Source: Sphingomonadales bacterium (GTDB lineage: Bacteria > Pseudomonadota > Alphaproteobacteria > Sphingomonadales > Sphingomonadaceae). Taken from it: DNA of 64,000 bases. Positions within the stretch are counted from its first letter, which is position 1; every line of letters starts with the position of its first letter. The stretch lies in contig JAIYAY010000018.1 of the NCBI GenBank assembly GCA_027488785.1, positions 1-64,000 of the forward strand, written 5' to 3'. The notes below the pieces were generated by a model. The model was not told where the DNA came from, did no database searches, and was given only the letters and a program-made list of their open reading frames with translations. Below, one piece after another: positions 53,712 to 62,647 of the stretch. The translations under genes and the position numbers were made by a program.

Positions 53712-55196
53712 TCAATCATATCCCGCATTGGCATATTGATCATCGGCCAAGTCGCTAAAACGCGTGATCTTCGCTTCGAACTTCATCCGGACACGCCCTG
53801 TCGAACCATGGCGTTGTTTGGAGATGATAAGTTCCGCGATGCCGTGGATCCGCTCCATTTTTTCGTTCCAAGCCTCGAATGCAGGCGTGCCCTCATCGGG
53901 TTTCTTCATCAACTCATAATAATCTTCGCGGTAGACGAACCAGACCATATCGGCGTCCTGCTCGATTGAACCCGATTCACGCAAATCGGACAACATCGGT
54001 GTCTTGTCTTCGCGCTGCTCGACCGCACGACTTAGCTGCGACAGTGCAACTACAGGAATGCTCAATTCTTTCGCAAGCGTCTTCAAACCCCGGCTAATCT
54101 CGGAAATCTCATTAACGCGGTTGTCGCTCGCGCGGCTTGTGCCCTGCAGTAGCTGCAAATAATCAACAATGATCAGGCCAATGCCATGCCTACGCTGTAA
54201 TCGCCGAGCACGGGCGCGCAAGGCAGCGATCGTCAACGCCGGCGTGTCATCGATGTAGAGCGGCAATTCCTGCAATTCGCGCGACGCGCGCGAAAGCTCC
54301 CGAAAATCATCACGGGAAATTTTACCCATACGCAGCAATTCGGAACTAATCCCCGATTGCTCGGCCAAGATACGTGTCGCCAACTGGTCTGCGGACATTT
54401 CAAGGCTAAAAAACGCAACTTTCGCGCCCGATCCCTTGGATTCTTCGATACCGTCTTCCCGTTCGCGTACCCAGCGCCGCGCGGCGTTAAACGCGATATT
54501 GGTGGCCAGCGATGTCTTGCCCATGCCGGGACGTCCAGCCAAGATCACAAGGTCGGAATTGTGCAAACCGCCGCATTTGGAATTGATGCTGCTAAGGCCA
54601 GTGGTGATACCGGACAGGCTACCACCCGAGTTAAGCGCCTTTGCGACATTTTTGATCGCCTCTGTCGACGCTTGCAAAAAGCTCTTCATAGAGCCGGTTT
54701 CACCCTCGCCCTCGGCCACTTTGTATAGCGCGCTTTCGGCGGCCTCAATCTGCCCTTTGGGATCTACGCTTTCGCTGGTGTCGAGCGCATTGTCGACCAA
54801 GGTCCGGCCCACGGTCACCAGCTCCCGTAGCAATGCCAGATCGTAAATTTGCTGGGCAAAGTCGCGCGCGCCAATCAAGCCTGCGCCATCGGCCGTGAGT
54901 TTGATAAGATACCCTGGCCCACCAAGTTCCCGCATCGCCTCATCAGCTTCGAAAAATGGCTTCAGCGTAACCGGCGTGACCAACATGTTGCGGTCCATGA
55001 GGCGCTTGATTTGTTCAAAGATCCGCCCATGCAGTGGTTCAAAAAAATGGTCCGGCTGCAAATTGATCACGACATCCTCGATGACGCGATTGTCGATGAG
55101 TATAGCGCCCAAAAACGCAGCCTCCGCCTCAATATTGCGCGGTAAGCGTTGGGGGTCAGCTTCATTCGCTGCGGCAAGTCTGATCAATTCGGCCAT
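53712..55196 (-). CDS. dnaB: Replicative DNA helicase
   Basis: The protein has 494 residues. The N-terminal DnaB domain (NIEAEAAFLGAILIDN) is followed by a RecA-type ATPase with Walker A GRPGMGKTSLA, Walker B LIIVDYLQLLQG and the motif MLSDLRESGSIEQDADMVWFVYRE. The helicase opens the DNA fork ahead of the polymerase as a hexamer. No intein is present. Two DnaA-box-like sites lie just upstream. It is divergent from the UPF0262 gene. Confidence 0.96.
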   Translation of the reverse strand: MAELIRLAAANEADPQRLPRNIEAEAAFLGAILIDNRVIEDVVINLQPDHFFEPLHGRIFEQIKRLMDRNMLVTPVTLKPFFEADEAMRELGGPGYLIKLTADGAGLIGARDFAQQIYDLALLRELVTVGRTLVDNALDTSESVDPKGQIEAAESALYKVAEGEGETGSMKSFLQASTEAIKNVAKALNSGGSLSGITTGLSSINSKCGGLHNSDLVILAGRPGMGKTSLATNIAFNAARRWVREREDGIEESKGSGAKVAFFSLEMSADQLATRILAEQSGISSELLRMGKISRDDFRELSRASRELQELPLYIDDTPALTIAALRARARRLQRRHGIGLIIVDYLQLLQGTSRASDNRVNEISEISRGLKTLAKELSIPVVALSQLSRAVEQREDKTPMLSDLRESGSIEQDADMVWFVYREDYYELMKKPDEGTPAFEAWNEKMERIHGIAELIISKQRHGSTGRVRMKFEAKITRFSDLADDQYANAGYD

Positions 55197-55261
55197 AACT
55201 CCCTATCCTTTACCACGTCCCGCGCTGCAAGGGGGCAGAAAAAGAAGTGCGGGGATATGGC

Positions 55262-55281
55262 TGTGGACAATATTATGCACA
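55262..55281 (-). promoter_or_regulatory. Two DnaA-box-like sites upstream of dnaB
   Basis: TTATGCACA (55273-55281) fits the DnaA box consensus TTATNCACA, and TGTGGACAA (55262-55270) is a one-mismatch box in the opposite orientation. They lie 66-85 bases before the dnaB start and in the gap to the divergent UPF0262 gene. DnaA may regulate this promoter. A full origin is not suggested, since there is no box cluster or AT-rich unwinding element. Confidence 0.5.
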
Positions 55282-55343
55282 ACCCAGTCGCTCGTATCTC
55301 GTTAACCCCTTGCCCCAAAAATATCTGAAGCTAACACAGCGTC

Positions 55344-55826
55344 ATGGCGGACCCGCGCATCATCAAAGTTGAACTGGACGAAGCAACGATCCTGCGGCGT
55401 AACGCCGATATTGAACAGGAACGCCGTGTCGCCATTTTCGACCTAATTGAAGATAATTTTTTCAAACCGCTGCGTGACATGGGCGATGGCTATGCAGGAC
55501 CGTATCATCTGTGCATCAGCGTCGCAGAGGGGCGCCTCATCCTCGATATCCGCCGTGAAGATGGGACACCGCACGAAACCTTGGTGCTTGGACTCGGGCG
55601 TTTTCGGCGTACGGTGAAGGATTATTTCGCCATCTGCGATAGCTATTATCAGGCCATTCGCAAGGCCAGCGCAGCGGAAATTGAGACCATCGATATGGCA
55701 AGGCGCGGGGTACATAATGAGGCCGCTGAATTGTTGATGGAGCGGCTGGACGGTAAAGTGGAAGTGGATTTTCCCACTGCCCGCCGACTGTTTACGCTCA
55801 TTTGCGTATTGCACATCAAGGCATAG
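55344..55826 (+). CDS. UPF0262 family protein
   Basis: The protein has 160 residues, highly conserved in alphaproteobacteria: AIFDLIEDNFFKP, GYAGPYHLCISV, LVLGLGRFRRTVKDYFAICDSYYQAI and VEVDFPTARRLFTLICVLHI. The family has no known function. It is soluble with no signal. It is divergent from dnaB. Confidence 0.9.
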   Translation: MADPRIIKVELDEATILRRNADIEQERRVAIFDLIEDNFFKPLRDMGDGYAGPYHLCISVAEGRLILDIRREDGTPHETLVLGLGRFRRTVKDYFAICDSYYQAIRKASAAEIETIDMARRGVHNEAAELLMERLDGKVEVDFPTARRLFTLICVLHIKA

Positions 55827-55912
55827 CGTCCGAATCATCACATCAGCCCTCGACTTCGCAAGGCCGGAGGGCCTAGTAATAAAGCCGAATCAAAAGGCAT
55901 AAACGGGGTCGC

Positions 55913-56599
55913 ATGCTAGGGAGAAATCGCAAATTGATCCGCTGGGGCTTTCCCCTACTCGGTGTAGCTTTGTTGAGCTATGCGGCGTGGGACTATGTCA
56001 CCGGCTGGGCGCCATCGCGCGATAATTTTCCCGTGCAGGGCATCGTTGCAAATGAAAGCAACGGTCAACCCCGATGGTCGGAATTGGGCGCAACGGGTGT
56101 TGATTTCGCCTATATTACAGCTGTTGAAGGCGCGCGCGGCCGCGATCCGCAGTTTCAGGCCAATCTAGCTGCGGTGCAGGAGGCCGGCATTCGCTTTGGC
56201 GCCCTGCATCATTTTGACCTGTGCCGTTCGGCATCCGAGCAAGCAACGATGTTTATCACCAGCGTGCCCCGCAACGACCGCGCATTGCCACCGGCGGTGC
56301 AAATGGATTTTTCCGAAGGCTGCAAAAGCCGCCCGAACCGGGCTTTGATTTTGGCCGAATTGGGGACTTTCCTAAACCAGATTGAGGCGCATAGCGGGAC
56401 CCCAGCAATCCTGTTGCTAACACCCGACTTCGAAAAGGAGTATCAAGTGAGCAAGTCGATTGACCGCAACATCTGGTTAGAGGGTAACGGTATTTCGCCC
56501 GATTATTCCGCAAGGCCGTGGGTGATGTGGACCGCCAACTCGCAGCGCCGCGTCAGCGGTATCGATGGCGCTGTGCGCTGGGTCGTGGTGCGCAAATGA
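55913..56599 (+). CDS. Glycoside hydrolase family 25 (lysozyme-like), membrane-anchored
   Basis: The protein has 228 residues. One membrane helix (about 10-27) anchors a periplasmic GH25 fold: GIVANESNGQPRWSELGATGVDFAYITAVEG, FGALHHFDLCRSASEQA and PAVQMDFSEGC, which hold the acidic residues of the active site. PAILLLTPDF and WVMWTANSQRRVSGIDG follow. These enzymes cut the glycan of peptidoglycan. It overlaps cdd by 4 bases, an arrangement probably due only to compact packing. Confidence 0.85.
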   Translation: MLGRNRKLIRWGFPLLGVALLSYAAWDYVTGWAPSRDNFPVQGIVANESNGQPRWSELGATGVDFAYITAVEGARGRDPQFQANLAAVQEAGIRFGALHHFDLCRSASEQATMFITSVPRNDRALPPAVQMDFSEGCKSRPNRALILAELGTFLNQIEAHSGTPAILLLTPDFEKEYQVSKSIDRNIWLEGNGISPDYSARPWVMWTANSQRRVSGIDGAVRWVVVRK

Positions 56600-57027
56600 G
56601 CGCGATGACACAACGCTTGGTCGACGCCGCAATAGACGCCGCAAAGACGGCTTATGCGCCTTATTCCAATTTTCATGTGGGCGCGGCTTTGTTGCTCGAC
56701 AATGGCCAGATTGTGACCGGCAGCAACTTTGAAAATGCAAGCTATGGCATGACATTATGCGCCGAAACCGTCGCCATTTCTAAAGCCAATAGTGACGGCC
56801 AATTGCAGGCGATCCGCGAGATTGCGGTTGCGGGCGGCTTGGCCGGACATGTCGGCACAGGGGCGGAACCCATCACGCCATGCGGCCGCTGCCGTCAGAT
56901 TATAAAGGAAGTGGCGGACCTTAATCAGACCGACATTCCGGTGCACTGCGCGCATGCGACGGGTTATGCGACATTCCGTTTGTCCGAATTGCTGCCGCAC
57001 GGCTTTGGCCCCGCAAACTTAAAATAA
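56596..57027 (+). CDS. cdd: Cytidine deaminase
   Basis: I start at ATG 56596 (MSAMTQRLVDAA), which overlaps the previous stop; the longer frame runs inside that gene. The protein has 143 residues, the small tetrameric type, with AYAPYSNFHVGAALL, the zinc/catalytic CAETVAI and PCGRCRQ. It deaminates cytidine and deoxycytidine for pyrimidine salvage. It is followed 100 bases later by dcd, another deaminase in pyrimidine metabolism. Confidence 0.93.
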   Translation: MSAMTQRLVDAAIDAAKTAYAPYSNFHVGAALLLDNGQIVTGSNFENASYGMTLCAETVAISKANSDGQLQAIREIAVAGGLAGHVGTGAEPITPCGRCRQIIKEVADLNQTDIPVHCAHATGYATFRLSELLPHGFGPANLK

Positions 57028-57128
57028 TTCGGGTATCTGATCGCCAAGATACGCACAATTTTTTCATGCCCGCCACTTGCATGCCTATCGCAAAACGGCA
57101 AAAGCGATCCTTATAACAGGGAGAGAAT

Positions 57129-57683
57129 ATGTCCATCTTGTCCGACATCTGGATCCGCGAGCAAGCTCAAGCGACCGGTATGATTGAGCCCTTTGTTGAG
57201 GCCCAGCGCCGTGATGGCTGCATCAGCTATGGCCTCTCCTCTTATGGCTATGACGCGCGCGTGGCAGACGAGTTCAAGATTTTCACCAATGTGGATAGCT
57301 CCATCGTCGACCCCAAGGAATTTGACCCGAAAAGCTTCGTGGATCGTAAGACCGATGTCTGCATCATTCCGCCCAACAGCTTTGCTTTGGCGCGCACGGT
57401 TGAATATTTCCGTATACCGCGCGATGTGCTGGTCATATGTCTCGGCAAGAGCACCTATGCCCGCTGCGGCATCATCGTCAACGTGACGCCGCTTGAACCC
57501 GGCTGGGAAGGCCATGTGACGTTGGAGTTCAGCAACACCACCCCCTTGCCCGCCAAAATCTATGCCAATGAAGGCGCGTGCCAGTTCCTGTTCCTAAAAG
57601 GTGAGCAGCCCTGCGAAACCAGCTACGCCGACCGCGCAGGCAAATATATGGGCCAGCGCGGGGTGACTTTGCCGAAATTGTGA
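57129..57683 (+). CDS. dcd: dCTP deaminase
   Basis: The protein has 184 residues. Landmarks are [58 protein letters not shown] and the C-terminal [12 protein letters not shown]. The enzyme converts dCTP to dUTP, the main source of dTTP in many bacteria. The trimeric form is usual. A ribosome site (AGGGAGAGA) precedes the start closely. It is possibly co-transcribed with cdd. Confidence 0.94.
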   Translation: MSILSDIWIREQAQATGMIEPFVEAQRRDGCISYGLSSYGYDARVADEFKIFTNVDSSIVDPKEFDPKSFVDRKTDVCIIPPNSFALARTVEYFRIPRDVLVICLGKSTYARCGIIVNVTPLEPGWEGHVTLEFSNTTPLPAKIYANEGACQFLFLKGEQPCETSYADRAGKYMGQRGVTLPKL

Positions 57684-57744
57684 TGGGGGTTTGACGACCT
57701 GAAGGGTTGAGAATTTTTGGGGTCGGACGTTAGCCTCTTGAAAC

Positions 57745-58350
57745 TCATGCTTGGCGGCGACGCGTGGTGATTTGTTCTAACCGAGCGCGGGTGTAGCGTT
57801 GAACCAAGACGGGATACAGGTTGGCCAGAAGGTTTGTCAGCGTCAGCCACGCCGCCCAATCGGTCCAGCCTATCCGCCAAGCGTAGACTGCGACGATAAT
57901 TCCACCCCCGAATGCAATTAGGTGAGACAGCTCACCGCTCCGTCCGTCCTTGGATACTTTTTCAATCCGCCCCGCGAAAGCGTGCACCCGATAGCCGGGA
58001 AAGCGGCGGCGAACGAAACGATTAACCAGGTCACCGTTGCTCACCAGCGCGCGGATGGCCTTGACACCAAGGCCTTCATAAATCCGACCGTTCGCCTCAA
58101 ATCGGCGGACGCTATACCAAGATTGAGGCAAAAAGCTTATTGCGTAGCTCGCCAACAAAGATCCGAGGAACCACCAAAACGGCGCCTCATCTGGCAAAGC
58201 ACGATTAAACGTCCGCAAGGGGCCGAACGCCTGCAACCAGAACATCACCGTCGAGCCTAACCAAACGCAGAATAACGCGATCGGAACGATATTTAGCCTC
58301 TTGGCATATTGCGCCGCTTCGGCGTGGTCAAAATCTTCAAAATTACCCAT
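57745..58350 (-). CDS. CrtO-like membrane acyltransferase family protein
   Basis: The protein has about 201 residues from ATG 58350; a longer start at 58407 (TTG) is possible. Four or so hydrophobic segments are seen. The C-terminal LTNLLANLYPVLVQRYTRARL is the hallmark of the glycosyl-4,4'-diaponeurosporenoate acyltransferase (CrtO) family, and RFEANGRIYEGLGVKAIRAL also fits. In Staphylococcus it acylates the sugar of staphyloxanthin. Here no carotenoid genes are adjacent, so the substrate is unknown. It is divergent from the frameshifted HTH gene. Confidence 0.7.
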   Translation of the reverse strand: MGNFEDFDHAEAAQYAKRLNIVPIALFCVWLGSTVMFWLQAFGPLRTFNRALPDEAPFWWFLGSLLASYAISFLPQSWYSVRRFEANGRIYEGLGVKAIRALVSNGDLVNRFVRRRFPGYRVHAFAGRIEKVSKDGRSGELSHLIAFGGGIIVAVYAWRIGWTDWAAWLTLTNLLANLYPVLVQRYTRARLEQITTRRRQA

Positions 58351-58462
58351 TGCCCAAGTGTAAAGCATTTCCAACGCAATGTCAGCAATTGCATGAGAAG
58401 CAGTCAAATTCGGAAAACCAATCCATTAACTATATTATCCAATTAGGTTAATATATTTCTTC

Positions 58463-58922
58463 TTGCCAACCATATTAGACTATGAACCCGAATTCACCCC
58501 CGTCGCACTCGATCGCGTGCGCTATGATGGTTGGACGCCGGAGCGGCAGCGGTTGTTGTTAATTGCGCTGGCGGCGATGGGCACGATCGATGCGGCGGCG
58601 CAGGCGGTGGGGATGTCGCGGATTGCGACGTATAACCTGAAAAAAACGTGCCGACGCGCGCAGCTTTGCCAATGAATGGGATCGGGCGGTGGGGTTCGGG
58701 CGGGCCATAATGCTCGATTATGCCATGGAACGCGCCATCCACGGTGTCACCACGATAAAGATGCGGCTGGACGGTGCCTTTGAAATCCAAATGGGCACCG
58801 ACACCAAACAGATCCTGAAACAGTTACGCTTGCCCCCGCAGCGCCGCACTGCCAAGGTAGCGGCACGCCTTCCTAAGTTTACAAAAAAGGCCGTGCATGC
58901 ATATATATTTGTAAACTTATAA
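58463..58922 (+). pseudogene. HTH protein with one-base frameshift at an A7 run
   Basis: The frame from TTG 58463 (residues GWTPERQRLLLIALAAMG, then the helix AAAQAVGMSRIATYNLKK) ends soon after AAAAAAA (58640-58646). Removing one A joins it to the frame that continues KRADARSFANEWDRAVGFGRAIMLDYAMERAIHGVTTI and stops at 58922. Together they make about 152 residues of a small helix-turn-helix family I recall from sphingomonads. The gap is a single base in a homopolymer, so it is either a real inactivating change, a sequencing error or slippage. Confidence 0.7.
58875..58918 (+). promoter_or_regulatory. Perfect 11-bp inverted repeat before reductase gene
   Basis: Arms AAGTTTACAAA (58875-58885) and TTTGTAAACTT (58908-58918) are separated by 22 bases that contain the palindrome TGCATGCA. 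It overlaps the end of the frameshifted gene and ends 34 bases before the start at 58952. Such a site could bind a dimeric regulator or form a hairpin in the leader of the downstream gene. Confidence 0.6.
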
Positions 58923-58951
58923 TGCCGTCACGCCCAAAGAGAGGATTATTC

Positions 58952-60115
58952 ATGCCCAGCACCCAACGCGAATTCGATATCATTGTCTATGGCGCGACAG
59001 GCTATACAGGTCGTTTGGTCGCCGAATATCTGAAGGACAAAAATGGCCTGAAATGGGCTATGGCAGGACGCAGCGCGGATAAGCTGGCGGAAGTACGCGA
59101 CCTGATTGGTGCGGCGGCAGACACGCCAATGATCGTGGCTGATGCGTCTGACCCCGTTTCGCTCGATGCAATGGTCAAGAGCACGAAAGTCGTTTTGACG
59201 ACGGTTGGCCCTTATCAGCTATATGGTAATGAACTTGTCGCCGCCTGTGTGGCCAATGGCACCGATTATACCGATCTATGTGGCGAGCCGGCATGGATGC
59301 GCCAGAAAATCGACCAGCATGACCAAGCGGCAAAGGCGTCAGGTGCACGGATAGTGTTTTCCGCGGGCTTTGATTCCATCCCCTTCGACTTGGGCGTGTT
59401 GATGCTGCAAAAGCATTGCGTTGCAACATTTGGCGCACCTGCGCCTCGTGTGAAGGGTCGTGTGCGGGCGATGAAGGGCACCTTTTCGGGCGGCACTGCA
59501 GCCAGCTTGAAAGCGACGATGGCCGCCGCTGCCAAGGACCCTGCGGTCATCGGCTATCTGACCAATCCGTTCAGCCTGTCCGCCGATTTTGCTGGCCCGC
59601 CGCAGCCTGCGGGCAATAAGCCCGAATATGACGAAAGCCTGGGTAGCTGGGCGACCAATTTCGTCATGGCTCCGATCAACACGAAAAATGTCCATCGCAC
59701 CAACCATTTACTCGGGCATGCTTATGGCGCCGATTTTGTCTATGATGAAATGATGCTGACGGGCCCCGGCGAACAGGGTGAGGCGATTGCCAAGCATGTC
59801 GCCTCCACCCCTATGATGGGCGGCGCTGATGATCCGAAGCCAGGCGAAGGTCCCACCAAAGAAGAACGTGATACCGGTTTTTATGATGTGCTATTCGTCG
59901 CAGAATATCCCGATGGTCGCACGGCGCGTTTCAGCGTCAAGGGCGACCGTGACCCTGGCTATGGCTCTACCAGCAAGATGATCAGCGAAACCGCGATTGC
60001 CTTATGCGCACATGATGGTCCAGGCGGCGTGACAACACCCGGGGCGGCATTAGGCGAGCACCTTGTGGACCGGTTGCAAAAAAATGCTGGATTGACGTTC
60101 GCTGTGGAAAGCTAA
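58952..60115 (+). CDS. Saccharopine dehydrogenase-like NAD(P)-binding enoyl reductase
   Basis: I start at ATG 58952, 7 bases after GAGGA; the earlier ATG at 58922 has a weaker site. The N-terminal Rossmann fold is FDIIVYGATGYTGRLVAEYL. Later come TVGPYQLYGNELVAAC, TDYTDLCGEPAWM and SAGFDSIPFDLGVLML. The family includes trans-acting enoyl reductases and saccharopine-dehydrogenase-like proteins of about 390 residues. It reduces an unknown substrate, perhaps a polyketide- or fatty-type chain. Confidence 0.85.
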   Translation: MPSTQREFDIIVYGATGYTGRLVAEYLKDKNGLKWAMAGRSADKLAEVRDLIGAAADTPMIVADASDPVSLDAMVKSTKVVLTTVGPYQLYGNELVAACVANGTDYTDLCGEPAWMRQKIDQHDQAAKASGARIVFSAGFDSIPFDLGVLMLQKHCVATFGAPAPRVKGRVRAMKGTFSGGTAASLKATMAAAAKDPAVIGYLTNPFSLSADFAGPPQPAGNKPEYDESLGSWATNFVMAPINTKNVHRTNHLLGHAYGADFVYDEMMLTGPGEQGEAIAKHVASTPMMGGADDPKPGEGPTKEERDTGFYDVLFVAEYPDGRTARFSVKGDRDPGYGSTSKMISETAIALCAHDGPGGVTTPGAALGEHLVDRLQKNAGLTFAVES

Positions 60116-60157
60116 ACAGGTCCATACAGAGCCGGACGGGATGGGACAGGAACGATA

Positions 60158-61483
60158 ATGAAAAAATTAAACGCGCTGGCAGGCATAATCGCGATTGGTT
60201 TGGCTTCTCCGGCAATTGCCCACACCCATTCGCAAGGCAAGCCCCAGCAAGAGCGTCTGAAAGCTGACGTTGAAAAACTTGTCAGCTTTGGCACGCGCCA
60301 TACTTTGTCATCGGCTACTGACCCAAAACGCGGCATCGGCGCCGCCCGCAAATGGGCGCACAACGAATTTCAGAAAATCGCCAAAGCGTGCAACGGTTGC
60401 CTGCAAACCGAATTGCTTGAACGTAACATGTCGGGCCCGCGCATTCCCAACGGCGTCAATATTGTTGATGTGCTCGCTATCAAGCCCGGCAAAATGGGCT
60501 GGGACCATGTCATCATTATTGCCGGACATATCGACAGCCGCGTTTCCGACGTGATGGATTTCACTAAAGACGCACCGGGCGCGAATGACGACGGTTCGGG
60601 CAGCGCATTGGTGATTGAGGCGGCGCGTATCATGTCTCAGCAGCCACAGAATGAGGCGACCATCGTCTTTGCTTTGCTGTCGGGAGAAGAACAGGGCCTG
60701 ATGGGTGGACGGCTGCTCGCTGAAACAGCCAAGGAACGTGGCTGGAAAGTTAGCGCCATGTTGAACAATGATATTGTCGGCGGCACGCTTGGTACCGACG
60801 GACGCAAGGTTGAAAATGTCGTAAGGGTCTTCAGCGAAGGCATTCGTGCCTCCGAAGATCTGGTTGGGCAGATGGCCCGGCGCAATAGTGGCGGCGAAGA
60901 CGATGGCCCAAGTCGTTCGCTGATGCGTTACGCTGACAAGGTTGCGGCTGAGGCTTATCCTGATGTGACACTGGATGTCTTTGGCGTCCGCCGCCCTGAC
61001 CGCTTTGCGCGCGGCGGCGATCATTTGCCCGCGCTCGAGCTTGGCTTTCCGGCAATCCGTTACACCGTGGGCGTCGAGAATTATCATCACCAGCATCAGG
61101 ATGTGCGCACCGAAAATGGCATCGAATATGGCGATACCGTAGACAAAATGGACTTTGACTATTTGACCAAGGTGACCATGTTAAACATCCTGACGGCCAC
61201 GGCATTGGCCGACGCCCCGCCAGCGCCTGCGTCTGCGATGTTGGGCGGTGCGGTCACCTCCAACACCATAGTCAAATGGGATGCGAGCCCCGGCGCGCAA
61301 CTTTATCGCATTTATCAGCGCCGCGCCGACGCGCAGGATTGGACCTTTGTCCGCGACGTGTTGGGGACCGAAATGGTGCTGGAAGGCGTGATCGTTGATG
61401 ATCATTTTGTTGGTGTAAGTGCGTTAAGTGCGAAAGGCGCGGAAAGCACGATTACTTTCGCTGGCCTACCGCCACGACGTTAA
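60158..61483 (+). CDS. M28 family metallopeptidase (aminopeptidase), exported
   Basis: A signal peptide ends at PAIAH (about 21). The M28 zinc-binding residues lie in AGHIDSR, GANDDGSGSALVIEAAR, LLSGEEQGLMGG and LNNDIVGG. The C-terminal 90 residues form an Fn3-like domain (SNTIVKWDASPGAQLYRIYQRR). The enzyme removes N-terminal residues from peptides in the periplasm or outside the cell. It may provide dipeptides for the POT transporter, but the genes are far apart. Confidence 0.88.
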   Translation: MKKLNALAGIIAIGLASPAIAHTHSQGKPQQERLKADVEKLVSFGTRHTLSSATDPKRGIGAARKWAHNEFQKIAKACNGCLQTELLERNMSGPRIPNGVNIVDVLAIKPGKMGWDHVIIIAGHIDSRVSDVMDFTKDAPGANDDGSGSALVIEAARIMSQQPQNEATIVFALLSGEEQGLMGGRLLAETAKERGWKVSAMLNNDIVGGTLGTDGRKVENVVRVFSEGIRASEDLVGQMARRNSGGEDDGPSRSLMRYADKVAAEAYPDVTLDVFGVRRPDRFARGGDHLPALELGFPAIRYTVGVENYHHQHQDVRTENGIEYGDTVDKMDFDYLTKVTMLNILTATALADAPPAPASAMLGGAVTSNTIVKWDASPGAQLYRIYQRRADAQDWTFVRDVLGTEMVLEGVIVDDHFVGVSALSAKGAESTITFAGLPPRR

Positions 61484-61529
61484 GCCACAAAAGCCATGGC
61501 TGCAGCCATCAGTTATAAATGAGGTCGGT

Positions 61530-62231
61530 TCAGGCGACGAGCGGCTGTTCCGCATTGTCCAGATCGCGCAAGGCATAGCCACGGCCCCACACCGTTTCGA
61601 TATAGTTTTCGCCGCCAGTGGCCAGCGCCAATTTCTTGCGCAGCTTGCAGATGAAGACGTCGATGATTTTCAGTTCAGGTTCGTCCCTGCCACCATATAA
61701 ATGGTTCAGGAACATATCCTTGGTCAGCGTCGTACCTTTACGCAGGCTCAACAATTCAAGCATCGCATATTCCTTGCCCGTAAGATGTACGCGGCTGTCA
61801 TCGACTTCAACGGTTTTGCCCTCGAGGTTCACTGACAATTTACCCGTGCGGATGACGGACTGCGAATGGCCCTTAGAGCGACGCACAACTGCGTGGATAC
61901 GCGCGAGCAATTCTCCGCAATGAAATGGCTTTGTGACATAATCATCGGCCCCAAAGCCGAAGGAACGGATCTTGCTATCCATCTCACTGATGCCTGAAAG
62001 AACCAACACTGGCGTTGACACTTTGGCAACGCGTAGCTTTTTCAAAACGTCATAGCCATGCATGTCGGGCAAGTTCAAATCGAGCAATATAACGTCATAA
62101 TCATAGAGCATACCTAAATCGAGACCTTCGTCACCCGAGGCCGTCGTGTAAACATTGAACCTTTCCGCCACGAGCATCATTTCAATGGCCTTCGCCGTGG
62201 TAGGTTCATCTTCAATCAATAGAACACGCAT
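61530..62231 (-). CDS. ctrA: Cell-cycle response regulator CtrA
   Basis: I start at ATG 62231 ([14 protein letters not shown]), with AGGGG 6-8 bases upstream. The receiver domain carries the phospho-Asp in LLDLNLPD (D51). The OmpR-type DNA-binding domain has [53 protein letters not shown], nearly identical to Caulobacter CtrA. Length (233 aa) is normal. CtrA controls cell division, motility and gene-transfer genes in alphaproteobacteria. In sphingomonads its phosphorelay runs through CckA and ChpT, neither of which is here. Confidence 0.96.
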   Translation of the reverse strand: MRVLLIEDEPTTAKAIEMMLVAERFNVYTTASGDEGLDLGMLYDYDVILLDLNLPDMHGYDVLKKLRVAKVSTPVLVLSGISEMDSKIRSFGFGADDYVTKPFHCGELLARIHAVVRRSKGHSQSVIRTGKLSVNLEGKTVEVDDSRVHLTGKEYAMLELLSLRKGTTLTKDMFLNHLYGGRDEPELKIIDVFICKLRKKLALATGGENYIETVWGRGYALRDLDNAEQPLVA

Positions 62232-62647
62232 GGGCAAACCCCTTTTTCAAACTCCCAAATCCGCGCGAATTAATCCAACAGTGCTTGGAACTTTATTAAC
62301 CATAAGGGCACTCATCTTAAAAGATGAATTTTGAATTAATGCTTTAATTTTGATGACTTATGATATTTTTGTAACAAAAAATGACTATTTTCCAAGGGTT
62401 ACAGATTTCACAGAAATGTAAATTTTTTCACATAATTTGTAACATTTATGGAAATTAGCCTCGGAAGCTAAAAAATATATTTGCGGCGGCGAAAGCTTAA
62501 CGGAAGTCAATATAATCACCGCCCAGTTGGGCGGACCAAAAATCGGCCGTAAGGCACTCAGTATGTTTCTTAACTTTTCCATTTAAATACCAATATCATG
62601 CACTATCTTAGCTATATGAAAAACACCCTGCTAAAGGAGTGCGCGAT
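62232..62647 (-). promoter_or_regulatory. Long AT-rich control region of ctrA and pirin
   Basis: There is no gene in these 416 bases. It holds a perfect palindrome TCATCTT-AA-AAGATGA (62312-62327), 81 bases upstream of the ctrA start, and several TTAA half-sites (62296, 62317, 62336, 62344), none with the 7-base spacing of a CtrA box. A hairpin CCGCCC-AGTT-GGGCGG lies at 62519-62534. No GANTC methylation site was seen in the part I read. Long regulated leaders before ctrA are expected. Confidence 0.5.

Noticed and set aside
55197-55343. Replication origin near dnaB
   Set aside because: Only two DnaA-box-like sites and no box cluster or AT-rich unwinding stretch.
58640-58646. Programmed ribosomal -1 frameshift
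   Set aside because: The required shift is +1 (or loss of one A), not -1, and no stimulatory structure is evident; an indel is simpler.
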